This document shows positions 50,696 to 60,036 of a stretch of DNA of 64,000 nucleotides, piece by piece. Source of the stretch: JADCRZ01 sp965200945 (GTDB taxonomy: Bacteria > Bacteroidota > Bacteroidia > Chitinophagales > Chitinophagaceae). Numbering within the stretch: position 1 is the first letter of the stretch; the number at the start of each line of letters is the position of its first letter. Both the position numbers and the translations under genes were made by a program. The DNA lies in contig OZ241749.1 in assembly GCA_965200945.1 (NCBI GenBank), forward strand, positions 992,001 through 1,056,000. Reading direction: 5' to 3'. The notes beneath the pieces were generated by a model. The model was given only the letters and a program-made list of their open reading frames with translations. It was not told where the DNA came from and searched no databases.

Positions 50696-53170
50696 ATGGC
50701 CGAACCTGCAGCCGGAGCCCTGAACCTTGAATCCTCTTCTATTTCCCCTCTGTTGGGAGAGAGTGAAATGGGGCAGCTCATCAAAAAGCATGACTGGTCG
50801 GCCAGCCCGTTAGGCATTCCTTCCCTATGGCCCAGGAGCCTGCTTACCACACTGAACATCATCCTTCATTCCCGGTTCCCCATGTTCCTTTTCTGGGGGG
50901 CCGATCATATCTGCTTCTACAATGATGCCTACCGCCCCAGCCTGGGTAACAATGGCAAACATCCTTTTGCGCTTGGCAGCAAAGGCAAAGAAGTATGGCC
51001 GGAGATATGGGACCAGATCGGGCCCATGATCGGGCAGGTAATGTCGGGCGGAGGTGCCACCTGGAGCGAAGACCAGCTGCTGCACATCTACCGCAACGGT
51101 ATGATGGAAGATGTTTACTGGACCTTCAGCTACAGTGCGGTATTCGATGATGAATATAAACCTGCCGGCGTGTTCGTGGCCTGTACTGAAACCACCCGGA
51201 CGGTTGTCACCCTGCAGACGCTGCGCGAATCGGAGCAACGCTTTCAGAACATGGTTCGTGACGCCACCGCCGGCATCTGTGTAGTACTGGGGAAAGAAAT
51301 GAAAGTGGGGATCGCCAACCAGGCCTACACCAACCTGATGGATAGGAAAGTTGAAGAGCTCGTAGGAAGGGACCTGTTCGAAGTGATACCCGAAGCAAAG
51401 GAACATTTTTATCCGCTCATCAATACCGTACGACTGACCGGTGAACCGTTGTACCACAACGAGTATCCTTATTTCGTGCTTGTGGATGGCCGCCGAAAGG
51501 AAGGCTATGTGAACCTGGTCTTTCAGCCTTACCGGGAAGCCGGAGGCCCTGTTACCGGCGTGCTGATGCTGTGCCAGGATGTGACAGAAAGCGTGATATC
51601 GAAAAAAAGACTCCAGGAAAGCGAAACCAATCTGCGGAACATCATCCTGCAGTCGCCCGTTGCCAACAGCTTACTGGTCGGCGCCGACAAAACGATCCGG
51701 ATGGTGAACGAACGGATGCTGCAGATATGGGGTCTGAAAGAAGAAGATGTGCTCAACAAGCCTGTCTGCGATGCCGTGCCCGCATCCATGGGCCAGGGCT
51801 TTAAAGACATGCTGTCGAAAGTGTACAATACAGGCGAAACTGTTGAACTGTATGCGCAACCGACCCGGGTTTTCTCCGGTGAACAGACGGGCACCATGTA
51901 CATCAACTGGGTGTTTCAGGCATTCCATGATCCCGGAGGAAGCATTGCAGGCATTATGGTAGCCGCAGTGAATGTGTCGGATCTGGTGGAAGCCAGCAAA
52001 CGGATCGAGGTGGCGGAAGAAAGGGCCCGCCTCGCCGTTCAATCGGCCGAGATGGGTATATTCGAAGTAAACTTCATGAGCAACACCCTGGAAGCCGATG
52101 AACGGTTTTACCAGATCTACGGATTCGACCGCTCGGCCAACTGGAAAGACGTTTTGTCGGGCATCCACCCAGACGACTTCCATATCCGTCAGAAGGCCAT
52201 CGAGAATGCGATCAAGGCCGGTGCGCTTGATTACCAGGCGCGGTTCATCAGGCCCGACGGATCGATGCTCTGGATAAGGGGTAAAGGCAAAGTACTGTAC
52301 AACGAACAGCATCAGGCAACCAGGATCATCGGCGTGGTACAGGATATTACCGAACATAAGCAGTTTGCGGAAGAGCTGGAAAAAAAGGTAAGGGAGCGGA
52401 CCAACGAGCTGAAAGAAGCCAATGAACAGCTGATCCATACGAATGCCGAACTGAACCAGTTTGCCTACGTGGCTTCCCATGACCTGCAGGAACCGCTCCG
52501 CAAAGTCAAAACTTTTACCAGCCTGCTCGAGTCCAGTCTGCCGGAGGTGCCCGAGAAATCCGCTAACTTCCTGAAAAAGATCCAGGATTCTACGGCCCGC
52601 ATGCAGACCCTCATATTCGACATACTTCAGTTCTCGCAATTATCGAAAGAAAGGGAAAAGTTTGAATGGGTGGATCTGAATGAAGTGGTGAAAGAGGTTC
52701 TGGGCGATTATGAGCTGCTGATAGAGCAGAAAGGAGCCCTTGTGGTCATCGACCCGCTCCCGCGCCTGGAAGTCATTCCCCTGCAGATAAGCCAGCTGTT
52801 CACCAACCTGATCTCCAATGCGCTGAAATTCAAGAGTGTGGACCGGGAGCTGAAAATACATGTCTCCGTCCGGGTGCTCCCTGCCTCCGATGCGGCCCTT
52901 TACCACGAACTTGATACGGCACAGCGCTACTATGAGATCGTGGTAAGTGACAATGGCATCGGATTCAGCCAGGAGTATGCAAAACAGATCTTCGTGATCT
53001 TTCAGCGTTTGCACAACCGCTCCAGGTATGAAGGCACCGGAATCGGGCTCGCCCTTTGTAAAAAGATCGTGCTGAACCACAGCGGGCTCATCTTTGCACA
53101 TTCGCAGCCAGACCATGGCGCCACGTTCACGATCCTACTTCCCGCAGAGCATCTTAAAAGCGACAGTTGA
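50696..53170 (+). CDS. Multi-PAS sensor histidine kinase
   Basis: 824 aa from the ATG at 50696. There are no membrane helices. Three or four PAS-type domains cover about residues 20-560. A first region (HDWSASPLGIPSLWPRSLLTTLNIIL) resembles the N-terminal segment of light/redox-type kinases, and a PAS-PAC near 470-555 has YQIYGFDRSANW. After a coiled coil (KVRERTNELKEANEQL) comes the HisKA motif FAYVASHDLQEPLRKV with His595, the N-box NLISNALKF, G1 DNGIGF and G2 GTGIGLALCKKI. No receiver domain or response regulator is adjacent, so it is an orphan. Confidence 0.93.
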   Translation: MAEPAAGALNLESSSISPLLGESEMGQLIKKHDWSASPLGIPSLWPRSLLTTLNIILHSRFPMFLFWGADHICFYNDAYRPSLGNNGKHPFALGSKGKEVWPEIWDQIGPMIGQVMSGGGATWSEDQLLHIYRNGMMEDVYWTFSYSAVFDDEYKPAGVFVACTETTRTVVTLQTLRESEQRFQNMVRDATAGICVVLGKEMKVGIANQAYTNLMDRKVEELVGRDLFEVIPEAKEHFYPLINTVRLTGEPLYHNEYPYFVLVDGRRKEGYVNLVFQPYREAGGPVTGVLMLCQDVTESVISKKRLQESETNLRNIILQSPVANSLLVGADKTIRMVNERMLQIWGLKEEDVLNKPVCDAVPASMGQGFKDMLSKVYNTGETVELYAQPTRVFSGEQTGTMYINWVFQAFHDPGGSIAGIMVAAVNVSDLVEASKRIEVAEERARLAVQSAEMGIFEVNFMSNTLEADERFYQIYGFDRSANWKDVLSGIHPDDFHIRQKAIENAIKAGALDYQARFIRPDGSMLWIRGKGKVLYNEQHQATRIIGVVQDITEHKQFAEELEKKVRERTNELKEANEQLIHTNAELNQFAYVASHDLQEPLRKVKTFTSLLESSLPEVPEKSANFLKKIQDSTARMQTLIFDILQFSQLSKEREKFEWVDLNEVVKEVLGDYELLIEQKGALVVIDPLPRLEVIPLQISQLFTNLISNALKFKSVDRELKIHVSVRVLPASDAALYHELDTAQRYYEIVVSDNGIGFSQEYAKQIFVIFQRLHNRSRYEGTGIGLALCKKIVLNHSGLIFAHSQPDHGATFTILLPAEHLKSDS

Positions 53171-53196
53171 CAAAACAAGCAATATGATTATTTTTG
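53167..53196 (+). promoter_or_regulatory. Promoter of the GT2 / deacetylase operon
   Basis: TTG at 53167-53169, 19 bases, TATTTTTG at 53189-53196: a complete Bacteroidota promoter. The -33 box overlaps the stop codon of the kinase gene. The implied leader is about 175 nt. Confidence 0.7.
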
Positions 53197-53377
53197 CAGT
53201 AGAATTCGGTGATGCAGCAGGCGGCTGCATCCCGGCCTTCCCCGTGTTAACCCCTTTTACGGTTCTGCCGAGCGAAACCGGCCCTTGTGTTCAAGATGGC
53301 GGAGAAAATATTTTTCCCGCTGTTTTCCGTACATATCGGGAGTTGGTTTCCGGCACAAAAAGAGGTAAACCTTCATT

Positions 53378-54604
53378 ATGAACACTCTCCTGCTCACATT
53401 GTGGTATCTCTATCTTTTCATCCAGGTCTGCTTTGCCACGTTCCTGTTGCAGCCTTTTTTTCTGTTGGCCGTCTACGCCATCCGTAAGATGATCAGGCCG
53501 GCCGCTAAAAAGCAGGCGGGTGCCCCCTCTTTCAGAAACTTTCAGTTCGGGGTCATCGTTACCGTGCACAAGGAGAGCAAATTCATCCATCCCATCGTCG
53601 ACTCGCTCCTGAAACAGACCTATTCTGCCTTCAATGTATATGTAGTGGCGGATGATTGCGAGGTAGCCGCCCTCCCCCGCTTTACCGATCCGCGCATCCA
53701 GGTGCTGAGTCCGGGGCAGCCGCTGAACTCGAATACCCGTTCCATCCAGTTTGCCTTGCAGCATTTTCAACCTGCCGACGAGGTCATGGTCATTTTCGAT
53801 CCTGACAACCTGGTTCACGCCCGTTTCCTGGAAGTGCTGAACCAATATTACAACAAAGGGTACGAAGCCGTGCAGGCCAATATGCTTGCAAAAAACGCAG
53901 ACTCGCTCTACGAACGGATCGACAGCGTGGGTGTCATCTTTAATAATTTTGTAGACAGGGAAGTGCGCAACGAACTCAATCTTTCGGTGAACACCTGGGG
54001 CTGCGGCGTATCGCTCAAGCGGTCAGTGTATGAAAAGATCCATTATGATACCAGAAGCACTTTCGGAGGGTTCGACAAACACCTGCAATCGGAGATCGTA
54101 AAAAATATCCCGCGGCTGGCCTACGCCGAAGAGGCGATCTTCTATGATGAAAAGATCAGCAGCGGGGCAAGCCTGGAAAAGCAGCGGGCCCGCTGGATCA
54201 GGTCTTACTTTAAATTTCTGCCCGATGCGTTCAGTGTCTTCTTCACCGGCCTTGGTAAAGGAAGTTTCAATATGGCCTATTTTGGCTATAACCTGATCCG
54301 CCCACCTTATTTTCTCCAGATCGTGATCGCGCTGTTGCTTTCAGGGATCAATTTTTTTGTGGAACCGACCCTGAGTGTGCTTTGGCTGCTGGTGTTGGGG
54401 CTGTTCCTTTTTTCATTTGCTACCATCGTGCTGATCCGTAAGAACAATAAAACCGTGATGCAGGGCATGTGGTACGCACCCCTGTTCTTTTTCCACCAGC
54501 TGCGTTCGCTCTTAAAGCTGGGGCAAAATAAAAAATCGATCCTGAAAACAGATAACAGCAAAGTCCTTTACATCAAAGACATGTTCGGGCATGAAGATTC
54601 TTAA
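53378..54604 (+). CDS. Family 2 membrane glycosyltransferase (processive type)
   Basis: 408 aa. The N-terminal membrane helix (about 5-35) precedes a GT2 domain: FGVIVTVHKESKFIHPIVDSLL, the DD motif VVADDCEV, the DxD-like metal site IFDPDNLVHARF, and KQRARWIRSYFK, the QxxRW motif of polymer-forming enzymes. Two or three C-terminal membrane helices follow (about 310-360). Together with the deacetylase downstream, this suggests synthesis and partial deacetylation of an N-acetylglucosamine-type polymer or oligomer. The last 14 bases overlap the next gene. Confidence 0.9.
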   Translation: MNTLLLTLWYLYLFIQVCFATFLLQPFFLLAVYAIRKMIRPAAKKQAGAPSFRNFQFGVIVTVHKESKFIHPIVDSLLKQTYSAFNVYVVADDCEVAALPRFTDPRIQVLSPGQPLNSNTRSIQFALQHFQPADEVMVIFDPDNLVHARFLEVLNQYYNKGYEAVQANMLAKNADSLYERIDSVGVIFNNFVDREVRNELNLSVNTWGCGVSLKRSVYEKIHYDTRSTFGGFDKHLQSEIVKNIPRLAYAEEAIFYDEKISSGASLEKQRARWIRSYFKFLPDAFSVFFTGLGKGSFNMAYFGYNLIRPPYFLQIVIALLLSGINFFVEPTLSVLWLLVLGLFLFSFATIVLIRKNNKTVMQGMWYAPLFFFHQLRSLLKLGQNKKSILKTDNSKVLYIKDMFGHEDS

Positions 54605-55619
54605 AACGCTGTTCTTTGCCGCCGTCTCCCGCCTGAACATGTCCTGGGTCATGCAACAGTCGTCGCTGGATGTACTGGTTCCTTACCAGCACCTGGTTTC
54701 CGATGAGCCCGTTCCCTGGATCAGTCCGCTTTACGGTTTCAAGAACCTCCGTCAGTTCGAAGCGGACCTTGACCTTCTTTTACGGCATTTTCAGCCCGTT
54801 ACACTCAGCGAACTGATCCTGCAAAGACAAAGCGGACAATCGTTTGGCAAAAAGAGTTTTTTACTCACCTTCGACGACGGTCTGCGGCAGGTATACGACA
54901 CCGTGATGCCGGTCCTCTTACGTAAAGGAGTACCTGCTACGCTCTTTGTGTGCCCGGCTTTCGTAGACAACAAAGCGCTTTTCTATGACCTTAAAAAAGC
55001 ATTGATAACCAACAGGCTGCAAACGGGCCCGGTTTCCACCGCTGAGTTAATGGAAATCGGCAGGTTACTTCCCGGAACAACCGGTTCCAGTAACGACCTT
55101 ATTGCCGCGGTACGCGGCATCAATTATATGAACCAGTCGCTCACCGATCGGCTGGGTGAGATCCTCCGCATCGATTACCACGACTTTGTCCAAAAGGAAC
55201 AGCCCTTCATGAGCCAGGCCCAGATCCGCACGTTCCTGTCGAAAGGTTTTGAAGTAGGCGCCCACAGCTGGGATCATCCCTTGTATAGTCTCCTCTCGCT
55301 TGAGGAACAACTCCGGCAAACCATTGATTCTGTGAACTGGGTCCGCGAAACATTCAATCTCCCGTACAGCAGCTTTGCATTTCCCCACGTAGACGCCGGT
55401 GTACCGGCGCGTTTTTTTGATCTTCTGTTTTCGACACCCGGTTTCTCCCTTGATCTTGTGCTCGGCAACCAGACAGCGAGGATGGAACCGCGGTCGCAGG
55501 TCGTACACCGTTACATCGGCGAAAACCCGCACCTGGATGCAGCTACCATGGCAAAAGCGGTATTAAGCGCGCATGCACTGCGGGAAAAACTGGATCGCAG
55601 CTTTGTGAAAAGAAGCTGA
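54591..55619 (+). CDS. Polysaccharide deacetylase family protein
   Basis: 342 aa, NodB-homology fold. The first metal/catalytic motif is LTFDDGLRQVYDTV. The second is GAHSWDHPLY, which keeps the H-x3-H pair. AFPHVDAG is the third motif. No clean signal peptide is seen; the N-terminal MKILKTLFFAAVSRL may act as a weak anchor. It overlaps the GT2 gene by 14 bases, so translation is coupled. The substrate is likely the product of that enzyme. Confidence 0.88.
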   Translation: MKILKTLFFAAVSRLNMSWVMQQSSLDVLVPYQHLVSDEPVPWISPLYGFKNLRQFEADLDLLLRHFQPVTLSELILQRQSGQSFGKKSFLLTFDDGLRQVYDTVMPVLLRKGVPATLFVCPAFVDNKALFYDLKKALITNRLQTGPVSTAELMEIGRLLPGTTGSSNDLIAAVRGINYMNQSLTDRLGEILRIDYHDFVQKEQPFMSQAQIRTFLSKGFEVGAHSWDHPLYSLLSLEEQLRQTIDSVNWVRETFNLPYSSFAFPHVDAGVPARFFDLLFSTPGFSLDLVLGNQTARMEPRSQVVHRYIGENPHLDAATMAKAVLSAHALREKLDRSFVKRS

Positions 55620-55685
55620 AAGAGAAAGCTGCAAGCCCGCTCCTTCCGCCCGCCAACGTTTTGTTCTCCAAACGGGGCATAAGTA

Positions 55686-55714
55686 TTGTTGCGCTACCTT
55701 GCATTGTACTTTTG
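55686..55714 (+). promoter_or_regulatory. Promoter of the glucosidase gene
   Basis: TTG (55686-55688), 18 bases, TACTTTTG (55707-55714), 29 bases before the ATG at 55744. Confidence 0.6.
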
Positions 55715-55743
55715 CACCAACGCTCAGACGATCCGAACAAATT

Positions 55744-58359
55744 ATGGCGACAGAACACGAACGCATCTCCGAACACTACAGAAAAAAAGCAAACTGGTTA
55801 CAATGGGGCCCCTATCTCTCCGAACGGCAATGGGGAACCGTACGGGAAGACTATACAGCCGGCGGAGACGCATGGAACAGCGTGACCCATGATATGGCAC
55901 GCAGCAAAGCTTTCCGCTGGGGAGAAGAAGGCCTGGGTGGCATCAGCGATAAAGAGCAGATCCTGTGCAGCAGCCTGGCGCTCTGGAATGAAAAAGATCC
56001 GATCCTGAAAGAGCGTTTGTTCGGCCTTACCAACGGCGAGGGCAACCACGGAGAAGATGTAAAGGAACTCTATTACTATCTCGACAATACGCCCTCCCAC
56101 AGTTACCAGAAGATGCTGTACAAATACGTGCAGCAGGCTTATCCCTACGCACAACTGGTGGAGGAGAACCGCAAACGCGGCAAACACGATCCTGAATTTG
56201 AACTGATAGACACGGGTTTGTTCGATGATGACAATTACTTCGATGTGTTCATCGAATACGCCAAGAACGCGCCCAATGATATCCTGATCAGGTACACGGT
56301 GTACAACCGGGGAAACCACGACGCGCCCCTGCACCTTCTTCCCCACTTCTGGTACCGGAACACGTGGCAATATACCCCCCTGCTCGGCAAACCATATATT
56401 ACCCGCGAACAGACAAACGGGCTGCAGCTGCATTCGGATGAGATCGGCGATTATTTCTGCTATGCCGGGGAAGAACCGGAGTTCCTCTTTACCGACAACG
56501 AGACCAACAACCAGCGGCTGTACCAGTCAGAAAACACGAACGGCTTTGTAAAAGATGGCATCAATGACCATGTGGTCAACGGCAATCCGCACAGCATCAA
56601 TCCAAACAGTACCGGCACCCGGGCCGCCCTCTGGTTCAAGAAGACGGTCCCTGCCAAAGGAAGCTGGACGGTCTGTGTGCGCCTCACGGATGCACAACAG
56701 GACCAGCCATTTGAAGGTTTTGATGAAATTTTCGCTCAACGGATCCTGGAAGCCGACGGGTTTTATGCAGAGAAACAGAAAGACAGCAACACTGATGATG
56801 AAAAGTCCGTTCAGCGCCAGTCATGGGCCGGACTGCTCTGGAACAAACAGTTTTACTTCTTTGATATCAACCGCTGGCTGCAGGGAGATGAGGGGGTGAT
56901 CGCTCCACCGGCAGAACGGAAAAAAGGGCGCAATGCACACTGGCGCCATTTTGTGTCGCAAACGGTCTTCTCGATGCCCGACAAATGGGAATATCCCTGG
57001 TTCGCCTCCTGGGATCTGGCTTTTCAGTGCATCGCATTTGCGCCGGTCGATCCTTCCTTCGCAAAAGAGCAGTTGCTCACCCTCGTAAAGGTCAATTACA
57101 TGCATCCGAATGGCCAGCTGCCGGCCTATGAATGGGATTTCAGCGACGTGAACCCGCCCATGCATGCGCTGGCTGCGTGGCAGGTGTTCAAGATCGACCG
57201 GAAGATCCACAAAAAATCCGATTATGCATTTCTGGAGGAAGTGTTTCAGAAAATGCTGATGAACTTTACCTGGTGGGTGAACCGGAAAGACAGTGAAGGC
57301 AACAACATCTTTGAAGGCGGTTTTTTGGGGCTGGATAATATCGGCGCCTTTAACCGGAGTGCGCCGGTGCCGGGCGGTGGCTATTTAGAGCAAGCCGACG
57401 GCACCAGCTGGATGGCCATGTATGCGCTGAACATGATGCAGATCGCGATGGAACTTTCGGTTCATAATCCGGTATACGAAAGCATGGCCGTCAAGTTCTC
57501 CGAACATTTCCTGTTCATTGCGGGGTCCATCACCAACATGGGAGAAGAATCGCTTGGCTTGTGGGACGACCAGGATGGCTTCTATTACGACCTGCTCCGC
57601 ATGCCCGACGGTACCTGGGACAGGCTCCGGCTTCGTACCATCGTGGGGTTGATCCCCATGTTCGCCACCATCATTTTTGACGAAGCCAAATGGACCAACC
57701 TGCCTCACCTCAAACAGCGAATGGACCAGCTGAAAGAACTGCGTCCCGACCTCGCTTCCCTGGTGAGCAACTGGAAAGACATGAAGGGCAACGAGCAACA
57801 TCTGCTGTCACTTCTTCGTGGCCACCGGATGAAGCTCCTTCTGCGGCGCATGCTCGATCCGAATGAATTCCTGTCTGACTTCGGTATCCGGTCCATCTCC
57901 AAAGTGTATGAAGCAGCTCCCTTTGCATACCACCTCAACGGGGAAGAGTTTACTGTAAAGTATGTTCCCGGGGAAAGCGATTCCGATATGTTTGGAGGAA
58001 ACAGCAATTGGCGCGGACCTATCTGGATGCCCATCAATTTCCTGCTGATAGAAGCCCTTTATAGCTTTCATGATTATTACACGGATGAGTTCAGGGTCGA
58101 GTACCCGACCGGGTCGGGAGAATTTCATTCGCTGGCCGGCATCGCACAAGCGCTCAGTCAGCGTTTGCAAAACATTTTTTTACGCGATGATGCAGGTGAG
58201 CGACCGGTTTTCGGCGGTCACCCCAAACTGAACCAGGATCCGCATTTCAGGGATTATATCCTTTTTCATGAGTACTTTCACGGCGATTCAGGCAAAGGCC
58301 TCGGGGCGAGTCACCAGACCGGCTGGACCGGTTTGATCTCGGTGCTGATGGGTTCATAA
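55744..58359 (+). CDS. GH63-like glucosidase (MGH1-like glycoside hydrolase)
   Basis: 871 aa, cytoplasmic. The start at 55744 gives MATEHERISEHYRKKANWLQWGPYLSERQWGTVREDYT, a conserved opening of this large bacterial family. An N-terminal beta-domain (about 1-380) precedes an alpha/alpha barrel (about 400-870) with WDLAFQCIAFAPVDP, NPPMHALAAWQVF, LGLDNIGAFNRSAP and GGNSNWRGPIWMPINFLLIEAL. GH63 members hydrolyse alpha-glucosides, including glucosylglycerate and processing-type glucans. The exact substrate is unknown. It is followed closely by the aquaporin, SDR and glucokinase genes on the same strand. Confidence 0.9.
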   Translation: MATEHERISEHYRKKANWLQWGPYLSERQWGTVREDYTAGGDAWNSVTHDMARSKAFRWGEEGLGGISDKEQILCSSLALWNEKDPILKERLFGLTNGEGNHGEDVKELYYYLDNTPSHSYQKMLYKYVQQAYPYAQLVEENRKRGKHDPEFELIDTGLFDDDNYFDVFIEYAKNAPNDILIRYTVYNRGNHDAPLHLLPHFWYRNTWQYTPLLGKPYITREQTNGLQLHSDEIGDYFCYAGEEPEFLFTDNETNNQRLYQSENTNGFVKDGINDHVVNGNPHSINPNSTGTRAALWFKKTVPAKGSWTVCVRLTDAQQDQPFEGFDEIFAQRILEADGFYAEKQKDSNTDDEKSVQRQSWAGLLWNKQFYFFDINRWLQGDEGVIAPPAERKKGRNAHWRHFVSQTVFSMPDKWEYPWFASWDLAFQCIAFAPVDPSFAKEQLLTLVKVNYMHPNGQLPAYEWDFSDVNPPMHALAAWQVFKIDRKIHKKSDYAFLEEVFQKMLMNFTWWVNRKDSEGNNIFEGGFLGLDNIGAFNRSAPVPGGGYLEQADGTSWMAMYALNMMQIAMELSVHNPVYESMAVKFSEHFLFIAGSITNMGEESLGLWDDQDGFYYDLLRMPDGTWDRLRLRTIVGLIPMFATIIFDEAKWTNLPHLKQRMDQLKELRPDLASLVSNWKDMKGNEQHLLSLLRGHRMKLLLRRMLDPNEFLSDFGIRSISKVYEAAPFAYHLNGEEFTVKYVPGESDSDMFGGNSNWRGPIWMPINFLLIEALYSFHDYYTDEFRVEYPTGSGEFHSLAGIAQALSQRLQNIFLRDDAGERPVFGGHPKLNQDPHFRDYILFHEYFHGDSGKGLGASHQTGWTGLISVLMGS

Positions 58360-58372
58360 ATTGTATCCAGGT

Positions 58373-59146
58373 ATGGTAATAAGCAGATCGATGTTCCGGC
58401 TGTTCTTTTCCGAATTCATTGGAACCGGTATGTTGCTGTTAATAGGCTTGAGTTTTGTGATCCTGAACTGGGGAGAAGGATCGCTCGTGGCTCAACTGGT
58501 TCCCGTACCGTGGCAGCGGCGTCTGCTCACCGGTTTTTTGTTTGGATGTACCGGCTGCGCGGTCAGCCTGTCGAAAGTCGGCAAGATCAGCGGGGCGCAT
58601 ATCAACCCGGCGGTGAGCATCGCTTTCTGGCTGAGGGGCACGATGAAGACGCCTGCTATGGTGGGCTACATCGTGAGCCAGCTGCTGGGGGCGGTGGCAG
58701 GGTGCCTCCCTTTGCTTTTGTGGGGCAGACAGGGAAAGAGCATCAGCTATGGCAATACAGTGGCCGGAAATGGCGGAATGGTGGCGGCATACACCGGTGA
58801 AGTGCTGACAACGGCCGCGCTGATCACGCTGATTTTCTGTTTCGGAGGCAGCAAAAAACTCCGCCACTACACGCCGTTTGCCATACCCTTGTTATATGGC
58901 GTGATGGTTTGCCTGGAAGCTCCTTTCTCGGGTTGCAGTACCAACCCGGCCAGGAGTTTCGGACCGGCAGTGGTCAGCGGCGTGTGGAACGGTTTCTGGC
59001 TGTTCTGGGCAGCGCCCGTAACGGGCGTTGTGATCGTGGTGGCCTTGTTCCGGCTCACGCGCCTGCATCATCTGTATAAACTGAAAACTGCGCGGGTGGC
59101 CTATCACGATCACCTGACACATGAAAGCCTGCGGGCCACGGAATAA
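58373..59146 (+). CDS. MIP/aquaporin family channel
   Basis: 257 aa with six membrane helices and both pore NPA boxes: GAHINPAVSIAF and GCSTNPARSFGPAVVSG. The conserved second half PLLYGVMVCLEAPFSGCSTNPARSFG is characteristic. The residues around the second NPA (no extra Asp-rich loop) favour a water-type pore over a glycerol facilitator, though this is not decisive. Start: the ATG at 58373, 13 bases after the glucosidase stop, so one operon. Confidence 0.9.
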   Translation: MVISRSMFRLFFSEFIGTGMLLLIGLSFVILNWGEGSLVAQLVPVPWQRRLLTGFLFGCTGCAVSLSKVGKISGAHINPAVSIAFWLRGTMKTPAMVGYIVSQLLGAVAGCLPLLLWGRQGKSISYGNTVAGNGGMVAAYTGEVLTTAALITLIFCFGGSKKLRHYTPFAIPLLYGVMVCLEAPFSGCSTNPARSFGPAVVSGVWNGFWLFWAAPVTGVVIVVALFRLTRLHHLYKLKTARVAYHDHLTHESLRATE

Positions 59147-59242
59147 AAAGGAGCCGTCTGCCAATCGCATGTTGCCGGGATGCGCCGTGGTGGTATCAAA
59201 ACATAAAAGAAGATCACCAACAACCACTTAATAAAAAATATT

Positions 59243-60013
59243 ATGAATCGTTTTGAAGGAAAGATCGCACTGGTCACAGGCAGCAGTCAGGGCATCGGGG
59301 CGGCCTGCGCCCTGCGCATGGCTTCCGAAGGCGCCGATATTATTCTCAATGGACGCAAGCTGGATGAGCGCGGGCAGGGACTGATAGACAAGATCACGGC
59401 GATGGGGCGGCGCGCAACTTTTGTGGCCGCCGATGTAAGCCAGATGCAGAATGTGGTCACGCTGGTGAACGATGCCATTAAAGCCTTCGGGCAATTGGAC
59501 ATCCTTGTGAACAACGCCGGTGTTGAAAAGAATCACAATTTCTGGGAAGTAACGGAAGAAGAATATGATTTTGTGATGGATACCAATATGAAAGGCCTTT
59601 TTTTCGGGATACAGACCTTTGTGAACTACTGCCGAACAAACCAACGGCCGGGAGTAGTGGTTAACATGAGCTCCGTGCACGAGGAGATCATCTTCCCCCA
59701 TTTTGCCGCGTACTGCGCCAGCAAGGGCGCACTAAAAATGCTGACCCGCAACCTCGCCACGGAACTGGCCCCGCTGAACATCCGCATCAACAATGTAGCG
59801 CCCGGCGCCATTGCCACACCGATCAACCAGCACCTGCTGGAGACGCCTGAACTGCTCAACAACGTGTTGAAAAATATTCCGGTCAAAAGGCTCGGCAAAC
59901 CGGAAGACGTGGCCGCAGTGGTAGCTTTTCTCGCATCAGACGAGGCTGCCTATGTGACCGGTTCCACTTATTTTGTAGACGGCGGCCTCACATACCATTA
60001 CGAAGAACAATAA
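59243..60013 (+). CDS. SDR-family oxidoreductase, glucose 1-dehydrogenase-like
   Basis: 256 aa, classical short-chain dehydrogenase. The cofactor motif is LVTGSSQGIGAACALRM, with NNAG at about 90 and the catalytic Ser-Tyr-Lys (MSSVHEEIIFPHFAAYCASKGAL). The end is AAYVTGSTYFVDGGLTYHYEEQ. It resembles glucose 1-dehydrogenases, which oxidise glucose to gluconolactone, but SDR specificity is hard to read. Its place between a glucosidase and a glucokinase-like gene supports a sugar role. Confidence 0.85.
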   Translation: MNRFEGKIALVTGSSQGIGAACALRMASEGADIILNGRKLDERGQGLIDKITAMGRRATFVAADVSQMQNVVTLVNDAIKAFGQLDILVNNAGVEKNHNFWEVTEEEYDFVMDTNMKGLFFGIQTFVNYCRTNQRPGVVVNMSSVHEEIIFPHFAAYCASKGALKMLTRNLATELAPLNIRINNVAPGAIATPINQHLLETPELLNNVLKNIPVKRLGKPEDVAAVVAFLASDEAAYVTGSTYFVDGGLTYHYEEQ

Positions 60014-60036
60014 TTGATCACTGTCAAAATACAGAC

